DNA of 12,248 nucleotides from an uncultured Eubacteriales bacterium (GCA_900547725.1 URHR01000055.1:1-12248); one strand, 5' to 3'; counted from the stretch's first letter, positions 5,706 through 12,248 are shown. The notes: generated by a model not told the origin, from the letters alone. Translations and numbers: made by a program.

Positions 5706-6767
5706 ATGATTACCAAGCATTATTTCGGAACACTGGACGACGGCAGCGAGGTTTACTGCTACACGATGAAGAACCGCACGGGAATGACCGTGACCGTTTG
5801 CGAATACGGCGGAGCGGTGACGGAAATCCGCGTGCCGGACAAGTACGGTCGCTCCTCCGACGTGGTGGAGGGCTACGACTCCCTGCGCGACTATGTACTG
5901 GGCGACGGCTATCTCGGCGCTCTGGTTGGCAGAGTGGGCAACCGCATTGCAAACGGCAAATTCACGCTGGACGGCGAGACCTACACGCTCTACCGGAACA
6001 ACGGGAAGAATTCCCTGCACGGCGGCAAGGTGGGCTTTTCGCACCGTCTCTGGAATGTCAGGCCCGTAGACGGGGAAGAGCCGAAGTTGATTCTGACCCT
6101 GCATTCGCCGGACGGCGAGGAAGGGTATCCGGGCAATGTGGACGTGACGGTGACCTATGCGCTTCTTACGGGAAATGCGCTGTCGATCCGCTATGACGCG
6201 ACGTCCGACCGCCGCACGCCGCTGAATCTGACGAATCACACCTACTTCAATCTGGGCGGCTATGCGTCGGGAAAGATTTTCGACCACGTGGTGCAGATGG
6301 AAGCGGACCGTTATCTGCCGACCGACGCGGAACTGATTCCGACGGGCGAGATCCGTTCGGTGAAGAACACGCCGTTCGATTTCCGCGAGCCGAAGGCGAT
6401 CGGGCAGGATTTCCATGCAGACTGCGAGGATCTGAAGCTGGCGGGCGGTTACGATCACTGCGTTTGCTTTACGGAAGGGGAGACGAAAGAGCCGACCCTG
6501 CGGGTTCAGATTTACGAGCCGAACAGCGGGCGGATTCTGAAGATGTTCACGAATCAGCCCTGTATGCAATTCTATACGGGGAATTTCTTCTGCAATCCCG
6601 AGTACCCGCTCAAGGGCGGCTATCCGCAGAACAAGCAGGCGGCGTTCTGTCTGGAAACGCAGAAGATGCCCGACGCGGTGAATCACGCGAACTTCACCGA
6701 CACGATCGTCGGTCCGGACAAGCCATACGAGCACGTTGTGGTGTATCAGTTCTCTGTGAAGGAGTAA
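5706..6767 (+). CDS. galM: Aldose 1-epimerase (mutarotase)
   Basis: Interconverts alpha and beta anomers of hexoses such as galactose and glucose; it feeds the Leloir pathway. The 353-residue product has the full GalM set: Asn79-Arg80 (VGNRIANG), His105 in NSLHGG, the catalytic acid His178 in LTNHTYFNLGG, substrate-binding Asp250 in GYDHC, and the catalytic base Glu317 in CLETQKMPDAVNH. There is no signal peptide, so it is cytoplasmic. The ATG is preceded by GAGGGGG, which overlaps the galE stop codon; the 12-nt gap indicates co-expression. It is the last gene of this operon: 588 nt of repeat-rich sequence follow before the next start. Confidence 0.95.
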   Translation: MITKHYFGTLDDGSEVYCYTMKNRTGMTVTVCEYGGAVTEIRVPDKYGRSSDVVEGYDSLRDYVLGDGYLGALVGRVGNRIANGKFTLDGETYTLYRNNGKNSLHGGKVGFSHRLWNVRPVDGEEPKLILTLHSPDGEEGYPGNVDVTVTYALLTGNALSIRYDATSDRRTPLNLTNHTYFNLGGYASGKIFDHVVQMEADRYLPTDAELIPTGEIRSVKNTPFDFREPKAIGQDFHADCEDLKLAGGYDHCVCFTEGETKEPTLRVQIYEPNSGRILKMFTNQPCMQFYTGNFFCNPEYPLKGGYPQNKQAAFCLETQKMPDAVNHANFTDTIVGPDKPYEHVVVYQFSVKE

Positions 6768-6780
6768 GGGGAAGACCTTT

Positions 6781-6823
6781 GGGAGGGAGAGAACCCCCTT
6801 TCGGATGGGGTTCTCTCCCTCCC
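6781..6823. repeat. Perfect 17-bp inverted repeat after galM
   Basis: 6781-6797 (GGGAGGGAGAGAACCCC) pairs without mismatch with 6807-6823 around a 9-nt loop. It starts 13 nt after the galM stop. It is very stable as RNA but is followed by AACCCCCCTCC instead of T's, so on its own it is a 3'-end stabiliser or rho-type stop more than an intrinsic terminator. The arms are strongly purine/pyrimidine biased. Confidence 0.75.
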
Positions 6824-6845
6824 AACCCCCCTCCTGCTTTCCCCG

Positions 6846-6928
6846 AACTTCCCCCATGCGCACCCGCCCATGCAGAGCGAAGATTTGCTTCGCTTGATTT
6901 TGTGCGGGTGCGCATGGGGGAAGTTTTT
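6846..6928 (+). terminator. Nested long inverted repeat with T-run; probable galM operon terminator
   Basis: 6846-6867 and 6904-6925 form a perfect 22-bp stem. The 36-nt loop contains a second stem, AGCGAAG (6876-6882) with CTTCGCT (6888-6894). The right arm runs into TTTTT (6924-6928), so a terminator role is plausible for galM transcripts. The size and branched shape are more like a mobile palindromic repeat reused as a terminator than a simple terminator. Confidence 0.55.
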
Positions 6929-6978
6929 GCTGTTTTGGAGGGGATTTGTTGCGTGGTGCGGAATGGATTTGGTTGGTT

Positions 6979-7145
6979 GCCCTCATCCGTCGCCTTCGGC
7001 GACACCTTCCCCCTTGAAGGGGAAGGCTTCCGTACGCACTGCGAATCCTGAAAAAAGCATTTCGAACATTTTGTAAATCAAAATTTTAAGAGAAAACGAA
7101 AGAAGTTTGCACCATAGCCTTCCCTTTCAAGGGGGGGAGCTGGGT
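6979..7145 (+). repeat. MITE-like repeat with hairpins and an inverted half-copy
   Basis: It starts with CCCTCATCCGTCGC (6980-6993), also present at 207-220. Hairpin GTCGCC (6989-6994)/GGCGAC (6998-7003) follows, then CCTTCCCC (7005-7012)/GGGGAAGG (7019-7026). At 7117-7140 there is a degenerate inverted copy of 7004-7027 (19 of 24 bases match). Between them is AT-rich, apparently non-coding sequence. No open frame encodes a transposase, so any movement would need enzyme in trans. From memory, repeats of the CCCTCATCCGTC/CCTTCCCC type are frequent in gut Clostridia. Confidence 0.55.
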
Positions 7146-7254
7146 AGATATTTGATTCGATTGCTACAGCGGTTGATTTTTGTTACATTGGCATCTTCCG
7201 GAGCAACGCCCCAGGATTTTTGCAGGAAAAACTACGGAAAAATCGCAAAAACGG

Positions 7255-7283
7255 TTGACAAAGTTCTTTTTTTGGTGTATAAT
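7255..7283 (+). promoter_or_regulatory. Perfect consensus sigma-A promoter for the rpiR-ispH/rpsA operon
   Basis: TTGACA (7255-7260) and TATAAT (7278-7283) are separated by exactly 17 nt. The start site is expected near 7290, giving a leader of about 67 nt before the ATG at 7357. The -10 is embedded in the palindrome TATAATTATA (7278-7287). This is the only strong promoter I see for the four downstream genes as a unit. Confidence 0.85.
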
Positions 7284-7356
7284 TATATGTATTTGCAGGA
7301 ATGCGCGGCAGAAGGTCGCGATTTCGAGCAATACGGGAAAGGAAACGGACTGAGGA

Positions 7357-8220
7357 ATGAGCGGCGATTTGTTGAAAATGATTGAAGAAGGAATGCCTTC
7401 CTTCTCCAAAGGACAGAAGCGCATTGCGGAGTATGTCCTGAAGCACTATGATAAAGCGGCTTACCTCACGGCATCCCGCTTGAGTACGCTTGTCGGCGTA
7501 TCCGAATCCACGGTGGTTCGCTTTGCAATCGAATTGGGATTTGAGGGATATCCCGAATTTCAGCATTCCCTCAAAGAGCTGATCCGCACGCGGCTGACCT
7601 CGTTTCAGCGGATGGAGGTTACCGATCAGATCATCGGCGAGGGCAATGTGGCGGAAAAGGTTCTGCTGTCCGATGCCGAGCGCATCAGACGAACCTATGA
7701 GGAACTGGACCGCGCGGCGTTTGACGAGGCGGTAAACCGCATTGTGGGCGCAAAAAACATTTACATCCTCGGCGTTCGGTCGTCCTCCTATCTGGCGGGC
7801 TTTCTGAACCATTGCTTCCGCATGATCTTTGATAATGTCAGACTTGTGCAGACCACCTCATCCAGCGATCTGTTTGAGCAGATTATGCGGATCGGCGAGG
7901 GGGATGTGATGATTGCCATCAGCTTCCCGCGGTACTCCAAGCGGGTGATCAACGCTGTGGAGTATGCGAGAAAGCAGCAGGCGAACATTGTGGCACTGAC
8001 CGACAGTCGGCAGTCTCCTCTGGCGGTGTACGCCGACCAACTGCTTGCCGCGCAGAGCGACATGGCATCCTTTGTGGATTCGCTGGTTGCGCCGCTGAGC
8101 ATCATCAACGCGCTGATTACGGCGATATCGCGCCGGAAAAAGGACGAGTTGACCGAGCGGTTGCGGGAGTTGGAGGAGATCTGGGATCATTACGATGTCT
8201 ACGACAAGAAAAATTCCTGA
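7357..8220 (+). CDS. MurR/RpiR-family transcriptional regulator
   Basis: This is a cytoplasmic regulator of the type that senses phosphorylated sugars. The 287-residue product has an N-terminal RpiR helix-turn-helix domain (about 1-77), with FSKGQKRIAEYVLKH at 16-30 and recognition region ASRLSTLVGVSESTVVRFAI at 39-58. The C-terminal SIS sugar-phosphate domain (about 125-260) has YILGVRSSSYLAG (136-148) and IAISFPRYSKRVINA (186-200). The ATG at 7357 has only GAGGA directly next to it and AAAGGAAA further up, so initiation may be modest. It is the first gene of its operon and overlaps the next gene by 26 bases. An RpiR protein leading housekeeping genes is unusual. Its target may be elsewhere, for example cell-wall or amino-sugar genes, or it may autoregulate. 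Confidence 0.92.
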   Translation: MSGDLLKMIEEGMPSFSKGQKRIAEYVLKHYDKAAYLTASRLSTLVGVSESTVVRFAIELGFEGYPEFQHSLKELIRTRLTSFQRMEVTDQIIGEGNVAEKVLLSDAERIRRTYEELDRAAFDEAVNRIVGAKNIYILGVRSSSYLAGFLNHCFRMIFDNVRLVQTTSSSDLFEQIMRIGEGDVMIAISFPRYSKRVINAVEYARKQQANIVALTDSRQSPLAVYADQLLAAQSDMASFVDSLVAPLSIINALITAISRRKKDELTERLRELEEIWDHYDVYDKKNS

Positions 8221-9505
8221 CGGGGCGGAGGTTGTTGTCATCGGCGGCGGCGCCGCGGGGATGATGGCGGCGATTACGGCAACGGGTGCGGGCGCGGCGG
8301 TTGTTTTGCTTGAGAAGAACGACCGACTCGGAAAAAAGCTCCGCATCACGGGCAAGGGGCGCTGCAATCTGACCAACGACTGCGACGGGAACACTTTTCT
8401 TACCAATGTTCCGACCAATCCGCGTTTTCTTTACGGCGCGTTGGCGGGCTTTTCCAACGGGGATACCAAAACCTTTTTTGAGGGGCTTGGCGTTCCGCTC
8501 AAAACCGAACGCGGCAATCGGGTTTTTCCGGTTTCCGATCATGCGGGTGACGTTGTTGCCGCGATGGAAAGGAAATGCCGTCAAAGCGGGGTTGAAATCC
8601 GGCACGCGGTCGCGCAGGGGATTGAACTTTCCGACGGGTGCGTGACGGGCGTCCGGACTTCGGACGGAGTGATTCCCGCAAATGCCGTGATTGTGGCGAC
8701 GGGCGGCGCTTCCTATCCGCTCACAGGCTCTACGGGGGACGGCTACCGCTTCGCACGCGAGGCGGGACTGACCGTGACGGAAATCCTTCCGTCGTTGGTT
8801 CCGCTGACCTCGCACGGGTCGCTGTGTCCCTCCATGCAGGGGCTGTCGCTTCGGAACGTCGGGGTGAAGATCGTGCGGCGGGAGAACGGGAAGGTTGTTT
8901 ATGAGGATTTCGGAGAGCTGATGTTCACGCACTTCGGCGTGACAGGACCGACGGTTCTGTCGGCTTCGGCGCATCTTTCGGACATTCAGCCGGGAAAATA
9001 TGAAATGCGGATCGATCTCAAGCCTGCGTTGGATGAAAAGAAGCTGGACGCGCGGGTGCTCTCGGATTTCGGAAAGTACCGCAACCGCGATTTTGCCAAT
9101 GCGCTGTGCGACCTGTTGCCGCAGAAAATGATTCCCGCATTCGTCCGCCTGTGCGGCGTGGCGGGGGACAGGAAGGTCAACGCGGTAACGCGGGAGGAAC
9201 GGGAACGGGTGGTGGAAACGCTGAAGTGCTTCTGCGTACCGCTTGACGGTTTCCGTCCGATTGAGGAAGCGATCGTCACGCGCGGCGGGGTCAGCGTCAA
9301 AGAGCTGTCGCCCAAAACCATGGAAGCAAAATCGGTTCGCGGGTTGTATTTCGCGGGTGAGGTGATCGACGTGGATGCGTATACGGGAGGCTTCAACCTC
9401 CAGATCGCGTTTTCCACGGGATATGCGGCGGGCAAGAGTGCCGCAAAGCAAATACGGGACGAAGAGGAACGGATTTCGGATGAAACGGATTCAGATTGCG
9501 ATTGA
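8195..9505 (+). CDS. NAD(P)/FAD-dependent oxidoreductase (BaiN/HI0933 family)
   Basis: This is a flavoprotein of the family annotated as BaiN-like or aminoacetone-oxidase-like. The physiological reaction of most members is not known. The 436-residue product has an FAD-binding VVVIGGGAAGMMAA (13-26), the family block LGKKLRITGKGRCNLTN (45-61), ATGGASYPLTGSTGDGY (168-184), the HFGVTGPTVL region (246-255) and the C-terminal FAD block GLYFAGEVIDVDAYTGG (383-399). The length is slightly above the usual 400-420 because of an acidic tail. The ATG at 8195 lies within the end of the RpiR gene. GGAGGAGA is 15 nt upstream, a long spacing, so the start is less certain than the family. It overlaps cmk by 26 bases. 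In many Clostridia this family sits directly before cmk. Confidence 0.9.
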   Translation: MSTTRKIPDGAEVVVIGGGAAGMMAAITATGAGAAVVLLEKNDRLGKKLRITGKGRCNLTNDCDGNTFLTNVPTNPRFLYGALAGFSNGDTKTFFEGLGVPLKTERGNRVFPVSDHAGDVVAAMERKCRQSGVEIRHAVAQGIELSDGCVTGVRTSDGVIPANAVIVATGGASYPLTGSTGDGYRFAREAGLTVTEILPSLVPLTSHGSLCPSMQGLSLRNVGVKIVRRENGKVVYEDFGELMFTHFGVTGPTVLSASAHLSDIQPGKYEMRIDLKPALDEKKLDARVLSDFGKYRNRDFANALCDLLPQKMIPAFVRLCGVAGDRKVNAVTREERERVVETLKCFCVPLDGFRPIEEAIVTRGGVSVKELSPKTMEAKSVRGLYFAGEVIDVDAYTGGFNLQIAFSTGYAAGKSAAKQIRDEEERISDETDSDCD

Positions 9506-10169
9506 CGGACCGAGCGGCGCGGGAAAATCCACCGTCGCACGGGCACTGGCAGAGAGACTCGGCATCGTTTACGTCGATACGGGCGCGCTTTACCGCACGG
9601 TTGGCTACTATGTCAGACAGCAGGAAACCGACCCGAAGGACTCCGAGGCGGTTGCAAAGCTCCTGCCGCAGATTCATCTGGATCTGCGCTATGAGGCGGA
9701 CGGAACGCAGCAGGTCTATCTGAACGGTGAGGCGATGGGCAATCGCATCCGGACACCCGAGATGTCGATGTACGCGTCGGCGGTCTCGGCAATTCCCGCA
9801 GTGCGGTCGTTTCTGTTGGAAACGCAGAGGGAGATCGCAAGGCGGAACAGCGTGATTATGGACGGACGGGACATCGGAACCGTGATTCTGCCGCAGGCGG
9901 ACGTGAAAATCTTTCTGACCGCCTCCGACGAATGCCGCGCAAAGCGGCGTTGGACGGAACTGCAGCAGAAGGGCATGGAGACCGACTACGAGGAAGTGCT
10001 TGCCGATATGCGGCAAAGGGATCGGCAGGACCGGGAGCGCGAGATCGCGCCTGCGGTTGCCGCGCCGGACGCAACGGTGTTTGACAACTCGTGGATGGAT
10101 CCCGAGACCTGCACCGCCGCACTGCTTCGGCTGATTGAAGAAAAATACGGGCTTGGTGTGATGAAATGA
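9480..10169 (+). CDS. cmk: (d)CMP kinase
   Basis: Phosphorylates CMP and dCMP with ATP, recycling cytidine nucleotides for RNA, DNA and lipid synthesis. The 229-residue product has the P-loop GPSGAGKST (10-18), YVDTGALYR (31-39), MDGRDIGTV (127-135), the LID helix with SDECRAKRRW (149-158), and the RDRQDRERE/APA region (180-193) that binds CMP phosphate and ribose. The ATG at 9480 gives the standard N-terminus; the frame is open upstream but only inside the flavoprotein gene. The gene begins 26 bases before the flavoprotein stop and its own stop overlaps the next start as ATGA. In many Clostridia a plsC acyltransferase lies between cmk and ispH; here they abut. Confidence 0.97.
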   Translation: MKRIQIAIDGPSGAGKSTVARALAERLGIVYVDTGALYRTVGYYVRQQETDPKDSEAVAKLLPQIHLDLRYEADGTQQVYLNGEAMGNRIRTPEMSMYASAVSAIPAVRSFLLETQREIARRNSVIMDGRDIGTVILPQADVKIFLTASDECRAKRRWTELQQKGMETDYEEVLADMRQRDRQDREREIAPAVAAPDATVFDNSWMDPETCTAALLRLIEEKYGLGVMK

Positions 10170-12187
10170 AGATTACCGTTGCGACAAACGCGGGCTTCTG
10201 CTTTGGCGTCAAGCGGGCGACCGACCGGCTGGAAGAGGCGCTGGCGCAGGCACGGGCGGGAGAGACGATTGCAACGCTGGGGCATCTGATTCACAACGAA
10301 AGCTACAATGAAGGTCTGCGGCGGCGCGGTGTTCTGACCGTGTCGGACAGCGACCTGCCTGCCCTTGCGGCGGGCGCAAACGCGGAGCATCCGGTAACGG
10401 TTTTGGTTCGCGCGCACGGGTGTACCAAGGAAACGGAGGAATTGCTGAACCGCTATGCGGCGGAAAATCCGTATTTCCGGCTGATTGACTGCACCTGTCC
10501 TTATGTCAAGAAGATTCATCGGATCGCGAAGGAAAACAGCGCGCCCGACAAGGTTCTTCTGCTCATCGGGAGCGAAACGCATCCCGAGGTGGTTGGAATT
10601 CTGAGTTGGTTTGAGGGCGAGAAATATGTGTTTCCGGATGCTCAGACACTGAATTTGGCACTTATGCCGAACGGAGCTGTCAGAATAGACAAAAAAGCTC
10701 CCGTTATGGTGGCGCAAACGACCTTGAATTTGGTCAATTGGAACGAATGTCAAAAAAAGTTAAAAAGCATCTATACAAACGCGATTATTTTTGATACAAT
10801 ATGTAGAGTGACCGAAGAGCGGCAAAGCGAGGCAAAACGGTTGGCGCGGGACTGCGACCTGATGCTTGTCATCGGGGGGCGGGAAAGCTCCAACACCGCA
10901 AAACTCGCCGAAATTTGTCGGTTAGCGTGTCCGCAGACTCTGCGGATTGCGTCAGCCGCGGAATGGGATCGTCGGATACCGACGGATACCCGTTATGTCG
11001 GAATTGTTGCAGGTGCATCCACACCGCGCAATGAAATAGAGGAGGTATATAAAACCATGAGCGAAATGAATGAAAATTTCGAAAAAATGCTCGACGAAAC
11101 GCAATGCGTAACTTTAAATACAGGAGATGTTGTTACCGGAACCGTTACACAGGTATCCGATGCCGAACTGCAGCTGGATCTTGGCGCCGGCGTGACCGGT
11201 TACATCAAGGCTGAACAGATCAGCGACGACCCTGCGTTTAAGCTTACCGAACAGTTCAAGAAGGGTGACAGCGTGGAAGCGTTTGTGATCCGCGTCAGCG
11301 ATCTGGAAGGGGTTGCGGAGCTTTCCAAGAAGAGAGTGGACGCAGACCGCAACTGGAAGAACATTGAGGAAGCCTGCGAGAACAAGACCGTTCTGGAGGG
11401 CAAGGTTGCGGAAGCCGTTAAGGGCGGCGTTGTGATCTACACGGGTGCGAACCGCGTCTTTATTCCCGCGTCGCAGAGCGGCGTGCCGAAGGATGGCGAT
11501 CTCTCCACGCTGGTTGGCGAGACGGTCAAATTCCGCATCATTGAAGTCAAACCGGGCAAGAAGGCAATCGGCTCGATCCGTCTGGTTCAGCGCGAAGAGC
11601 GCCGCGAAAAGGAAGCGGAGTTCTGGGCGAACATCGAAGTCGGCAAGGTTTACACGGGCGTTGTCAAGAGCACAACCTCTTACGGTGCGTTTGTTGACCT
11701 CGGTTGCGGCGTGGACGGCATGGTTCACCTGACCGAGCTGTCCTGGAAGCACATCCGCAAGCCTGAGGATGTTGTCACGGTCGGCGAGCCTCTGACGGTT
11801 TACGTCAAGAGCTTTGACCCCGAAAAGAAGCGCATCTCGCTCGGCTACAAGACCGAGGAGAGCAATCCTTGGAACATCTTCCGCGCGCAGTATGCGATCG
11901 GTGACGTTGCAAGCGTGAAGATTGTCAGCCTGATGCCGTTCGGCGCATTTGCCGAGATCATTGACGGTGTGGACGGTCTGATCCACATTTCGCAGATCGC
12001 GCTTCAGCGGATTGCGAAGCCCTCCGATGTTCTGGAAGTCGGACAGGTTGTAGACGCGCGCATCATCGACATTGACGACGAGCACCAGAAGGTCAGCCTT
12101 TCGATCCGTTCGCTTCTCGAGGACGAGATGGCGGCAGCCGAGGCGATGCCCGAGGATTACGCAGTCGACGAGAACGGGGAGCAGTAA
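10166..12187 (+). CDS. ispH-rpsA: Fusion of IspH (HMB-PP reductase) and ribosomal protein S1
   Basis: Residues 1-295 are IspH, the [4Fe-4S] reductase that makes IPP and DMAPP in the last MEP-pathway step. Iron ligands are Cys12, Cys111 (CTCP) and Cys213. Substrate residues include His40, His84, His139, Glu141 (ETHPE), the TQTTL segment, Ser241-Ser242-Asn243 and Ser285. Residues about 318-650 carry four S1 RNA-binding repeats starting near 318, 405, 491 and 576; the last two have the classical GAFVDL/GAFAEI and VDGMVH/VDGLIH motifs. An acidic tail ends the protein (673 aa). Such fusions are known in Clostridia. The ATG overlaps the cmk stop. DNA at about 10640-10820 is clearly more AT-rich than its surroundings. 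A strong internal ribosome site with an in-frame ATG sits at the domain junction (11057), so a free 376-residue S1 may also be made. Confidence 0.95.
   Translation: MKITVATNAGFCFGVKRATDRLEEALAQARAGETIATLGHLIHNESYNEGLRRRGVLTVSDSDLPALAAGANAEHPVTVLVRAHGCTKETEELLNRYAAENPYFRLIDCTCPYVKKIHRIAKENSAPDKVLLLIGSETHPEVVGILSWFEGEKYVFPDAQTLNLALMPNGAVRIDKKAPVMVAQTTLNLVNWNECQKKLKSIYTNAIIFDTICRVTEERQSEAKRLARDCDLMLVIGGRESSNTAKLAEICRLACPQTLRIASAAEWDRRIPTDTRYVGIVAGASTPRNEIEEVYKTMSEMNENFEKMLDETQCVTLNTGDVVTGTVTQVSDAELQLDLGAGVTGYIKAEQISDDPAFKLTEQFKKGDSVEAFVIRVSDLEGVAELSKKRVDADRNWKNIEEACENKTVLEGKVAEAVKGGVVIYTGANRVFIPASQSGVPKDGDLSTLVGETVKFRIIEVKPGKKAIGSIRLVQREERREKEAEFWANIEVGKVYTGVVKSTTSYGAFVDLGCGVDGMVHLTELSWKHIRKPEDVVTVGEPLTVYVKSFDPEKKRISLGYKTEESNPWNIFRAQYAIGDVASVKIVSLMPFGAFAEIIDGVDGLIHISQIALQRIAKPSDVLEVGQVVDARIIDIDDEHQKVSLSIRSLLEDEMAAAEAMPEDYAVDENGEQ
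10772..10800 (+). promoter_or_regulatory. Candidate internal extended -10 promoter within ispH
   Basis: TATACA (10772-10777) and TACAAT (10795-10800) are separated by 17 nt, with TGA directly before the -10 (an extended -10, TGnTACAAT). It lies in a local AT-rich patch of the IspH coding part, about 257 nt before the internal S1 start at 11057. It could give an S1-only mRNA. The patch is also coding, so the match may be incidental. Confidence 0.4.
11040..11059 (+). promoter_or_regulatory. Internal Shine-Dalgarno and ATG at the IspH/S1 junction
   Basis: AGGAGGT (11040-11046) is followed after 10 nt by an in-frame ATG at 11057 (codon 298 of the fusion). This falls exactly between the last IspH residues and the S1 part. 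The site is a complete anti-Shine-Dalgarno match, stronger than that of most genes in the window. It would yield an S1 protein of 376 residues with all four S1 domains. Confidence 0.6.
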
Positions 12188-12192
12188 GAGAA

Positions 12193-12248
12193 AGACCTCG
12201 GGCTTTGCCCGAACCCACTTAGGGGTGACAGTTGCTTTTAGCAACTGT
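12193..12248 (-). repeat. Dispersed hairpin repeat, copy C (cut by the window end)
   Basis: It begins 6 nt after the S1 stop. The side hairpin TCGGGC (12198-12203), TTT, GCCCGA (12207-12212) and the flank to AGGGG at 12225 match copy B as reverse complement at 28 of 31 bases. The tip ACAGTTGCT (12228-12236), TTT, AGCAACTGT (12240-12248) differs from copies A and B. The window stops at the end of the right arm. It may serve as the 3'-end structure of the rpsA transcript, but no T-run is visible inside the window. Confidence 0.8.

Noticed and set aside
4656..6986. Very long open frame on the minus strand opposite galE and galM (776 codons)
   Set aside because: It lies exactly antisense to two well-supported enzymes with all catalytic motifs. 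Its predicted protein is Arg/His/Val-rich with no recognisable domain, and it runs through palindromic repeats. It is a by-product of GC-rich codon use.
7107..7385. 92-codon open frame upstream of and overlapping the rpiR start
   Set aside because: It crosses the consensus promoter at 7255-7283 and the repeat half-copy, with no ribosome site and no recognisable protein.
8117..9451. 444-codon open frame antisense to the flavoprotein gene
   Set aside because: It is Arg/His-rich, has no domain and is opposite a conserved FAD enzyme.
11114..12244. 376-codon open frame antisense to the S1 domains
   Set aside because: It mirrors the S1 coding region, has no ribosome site and begins inside repeat copy C. 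The composition is that of an antisense shadow.
1..12248. CRISPR array, tRNA, riboswitch or phage genes
   Set aside because: I found no regularly spaced direct repeats, no cloverleaf with CCA-type ends, no recognisable riboswitch core in any leader, and no integrase or structural phage gene. The repeats present are inverted and dispersed.

Overview
The window looks like chromosome from a moderately GC-rich, Gram-positive anaerobe of the Clostridia (Oscillospiraceae/Ruminococcaceae-like). The reasons are strong AGGAGG-type ribosome sites, consensus sigma-A promoters, a cmk gene followed by an ispH-rpsA (S1) fusion, a BaiN/HI0933-type flavoprotein just upstream, and intergenic spaces full of palindromic repeats. 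The lineage is inferred; there is no rRNA or other phylogenetic marker to confirm it.

Layout. (1) 1-300 has no gene. It is a run of inverted repeats: a partial hairpin repeat, a perfect 32-nt palindrome and a 25-bp inverted repeat. (2) 302-3371, minus strand: a four-gene operon read as Crp/Fnr-type regulator, lipoprotein substrate-binding protein, permease, ATPase. It is an SsuABC/TauABC/NMT1-type importer of unknown substrate, with a perfect consensus promoter and a palindromic candidate operator over its start site. (3) 3599-6767, plus strand, divergent: a nucleotide-sugar set of NDP-sugar pyrophosphorylase-like protein, UDP-glucose 4-epimerase (galE) and aldose 1-epimerase (galM). A hairpin repeat sits between the first two genes. 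(4) 6768-7254: no gene, but two long inverted repeats and a MITE-like repeat. (5) 7255-12187, plus strand: one tightly overlapping operon of RpiR-family regulator, BaiN-like flavoprotein, cytidylate kinase and IspH-S1 fusion, behind a second perfect consensus promoter. (6) 12193-12248: another copy of the hairpin repeat, cut by the window edge.

How the genes work together. The transporter and its regulator form a self-contained uptake unit. GalM, GalE and the nucleotidyltransferase plausibly interconvert hexose anomers and UDP-hexoses for galactose use or cell-surface polymers; galK and galT are not here. The last operon joins nucleotide metabolism (CMP kinase), isoprenoid precursor synthesis (IspH) and ribosomal protein S1, led by a sugar-phosphate-sensing type of regulator.

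The most interesting points are: (a) a dispersed repeat with constant base sequences, a variable hairpin tip and a compensatory base-pair change between copies; (b) an in-frame internal Shine-Dalgarno and ATG at the IspH/S1 junction, with a candidate extended -10 promoter upstream, which could release free S1; and (c) the operator-promoter arrangement of the Crp/Fnr gene. I see no CRISPR array, tRNA, transposase or phage gene.
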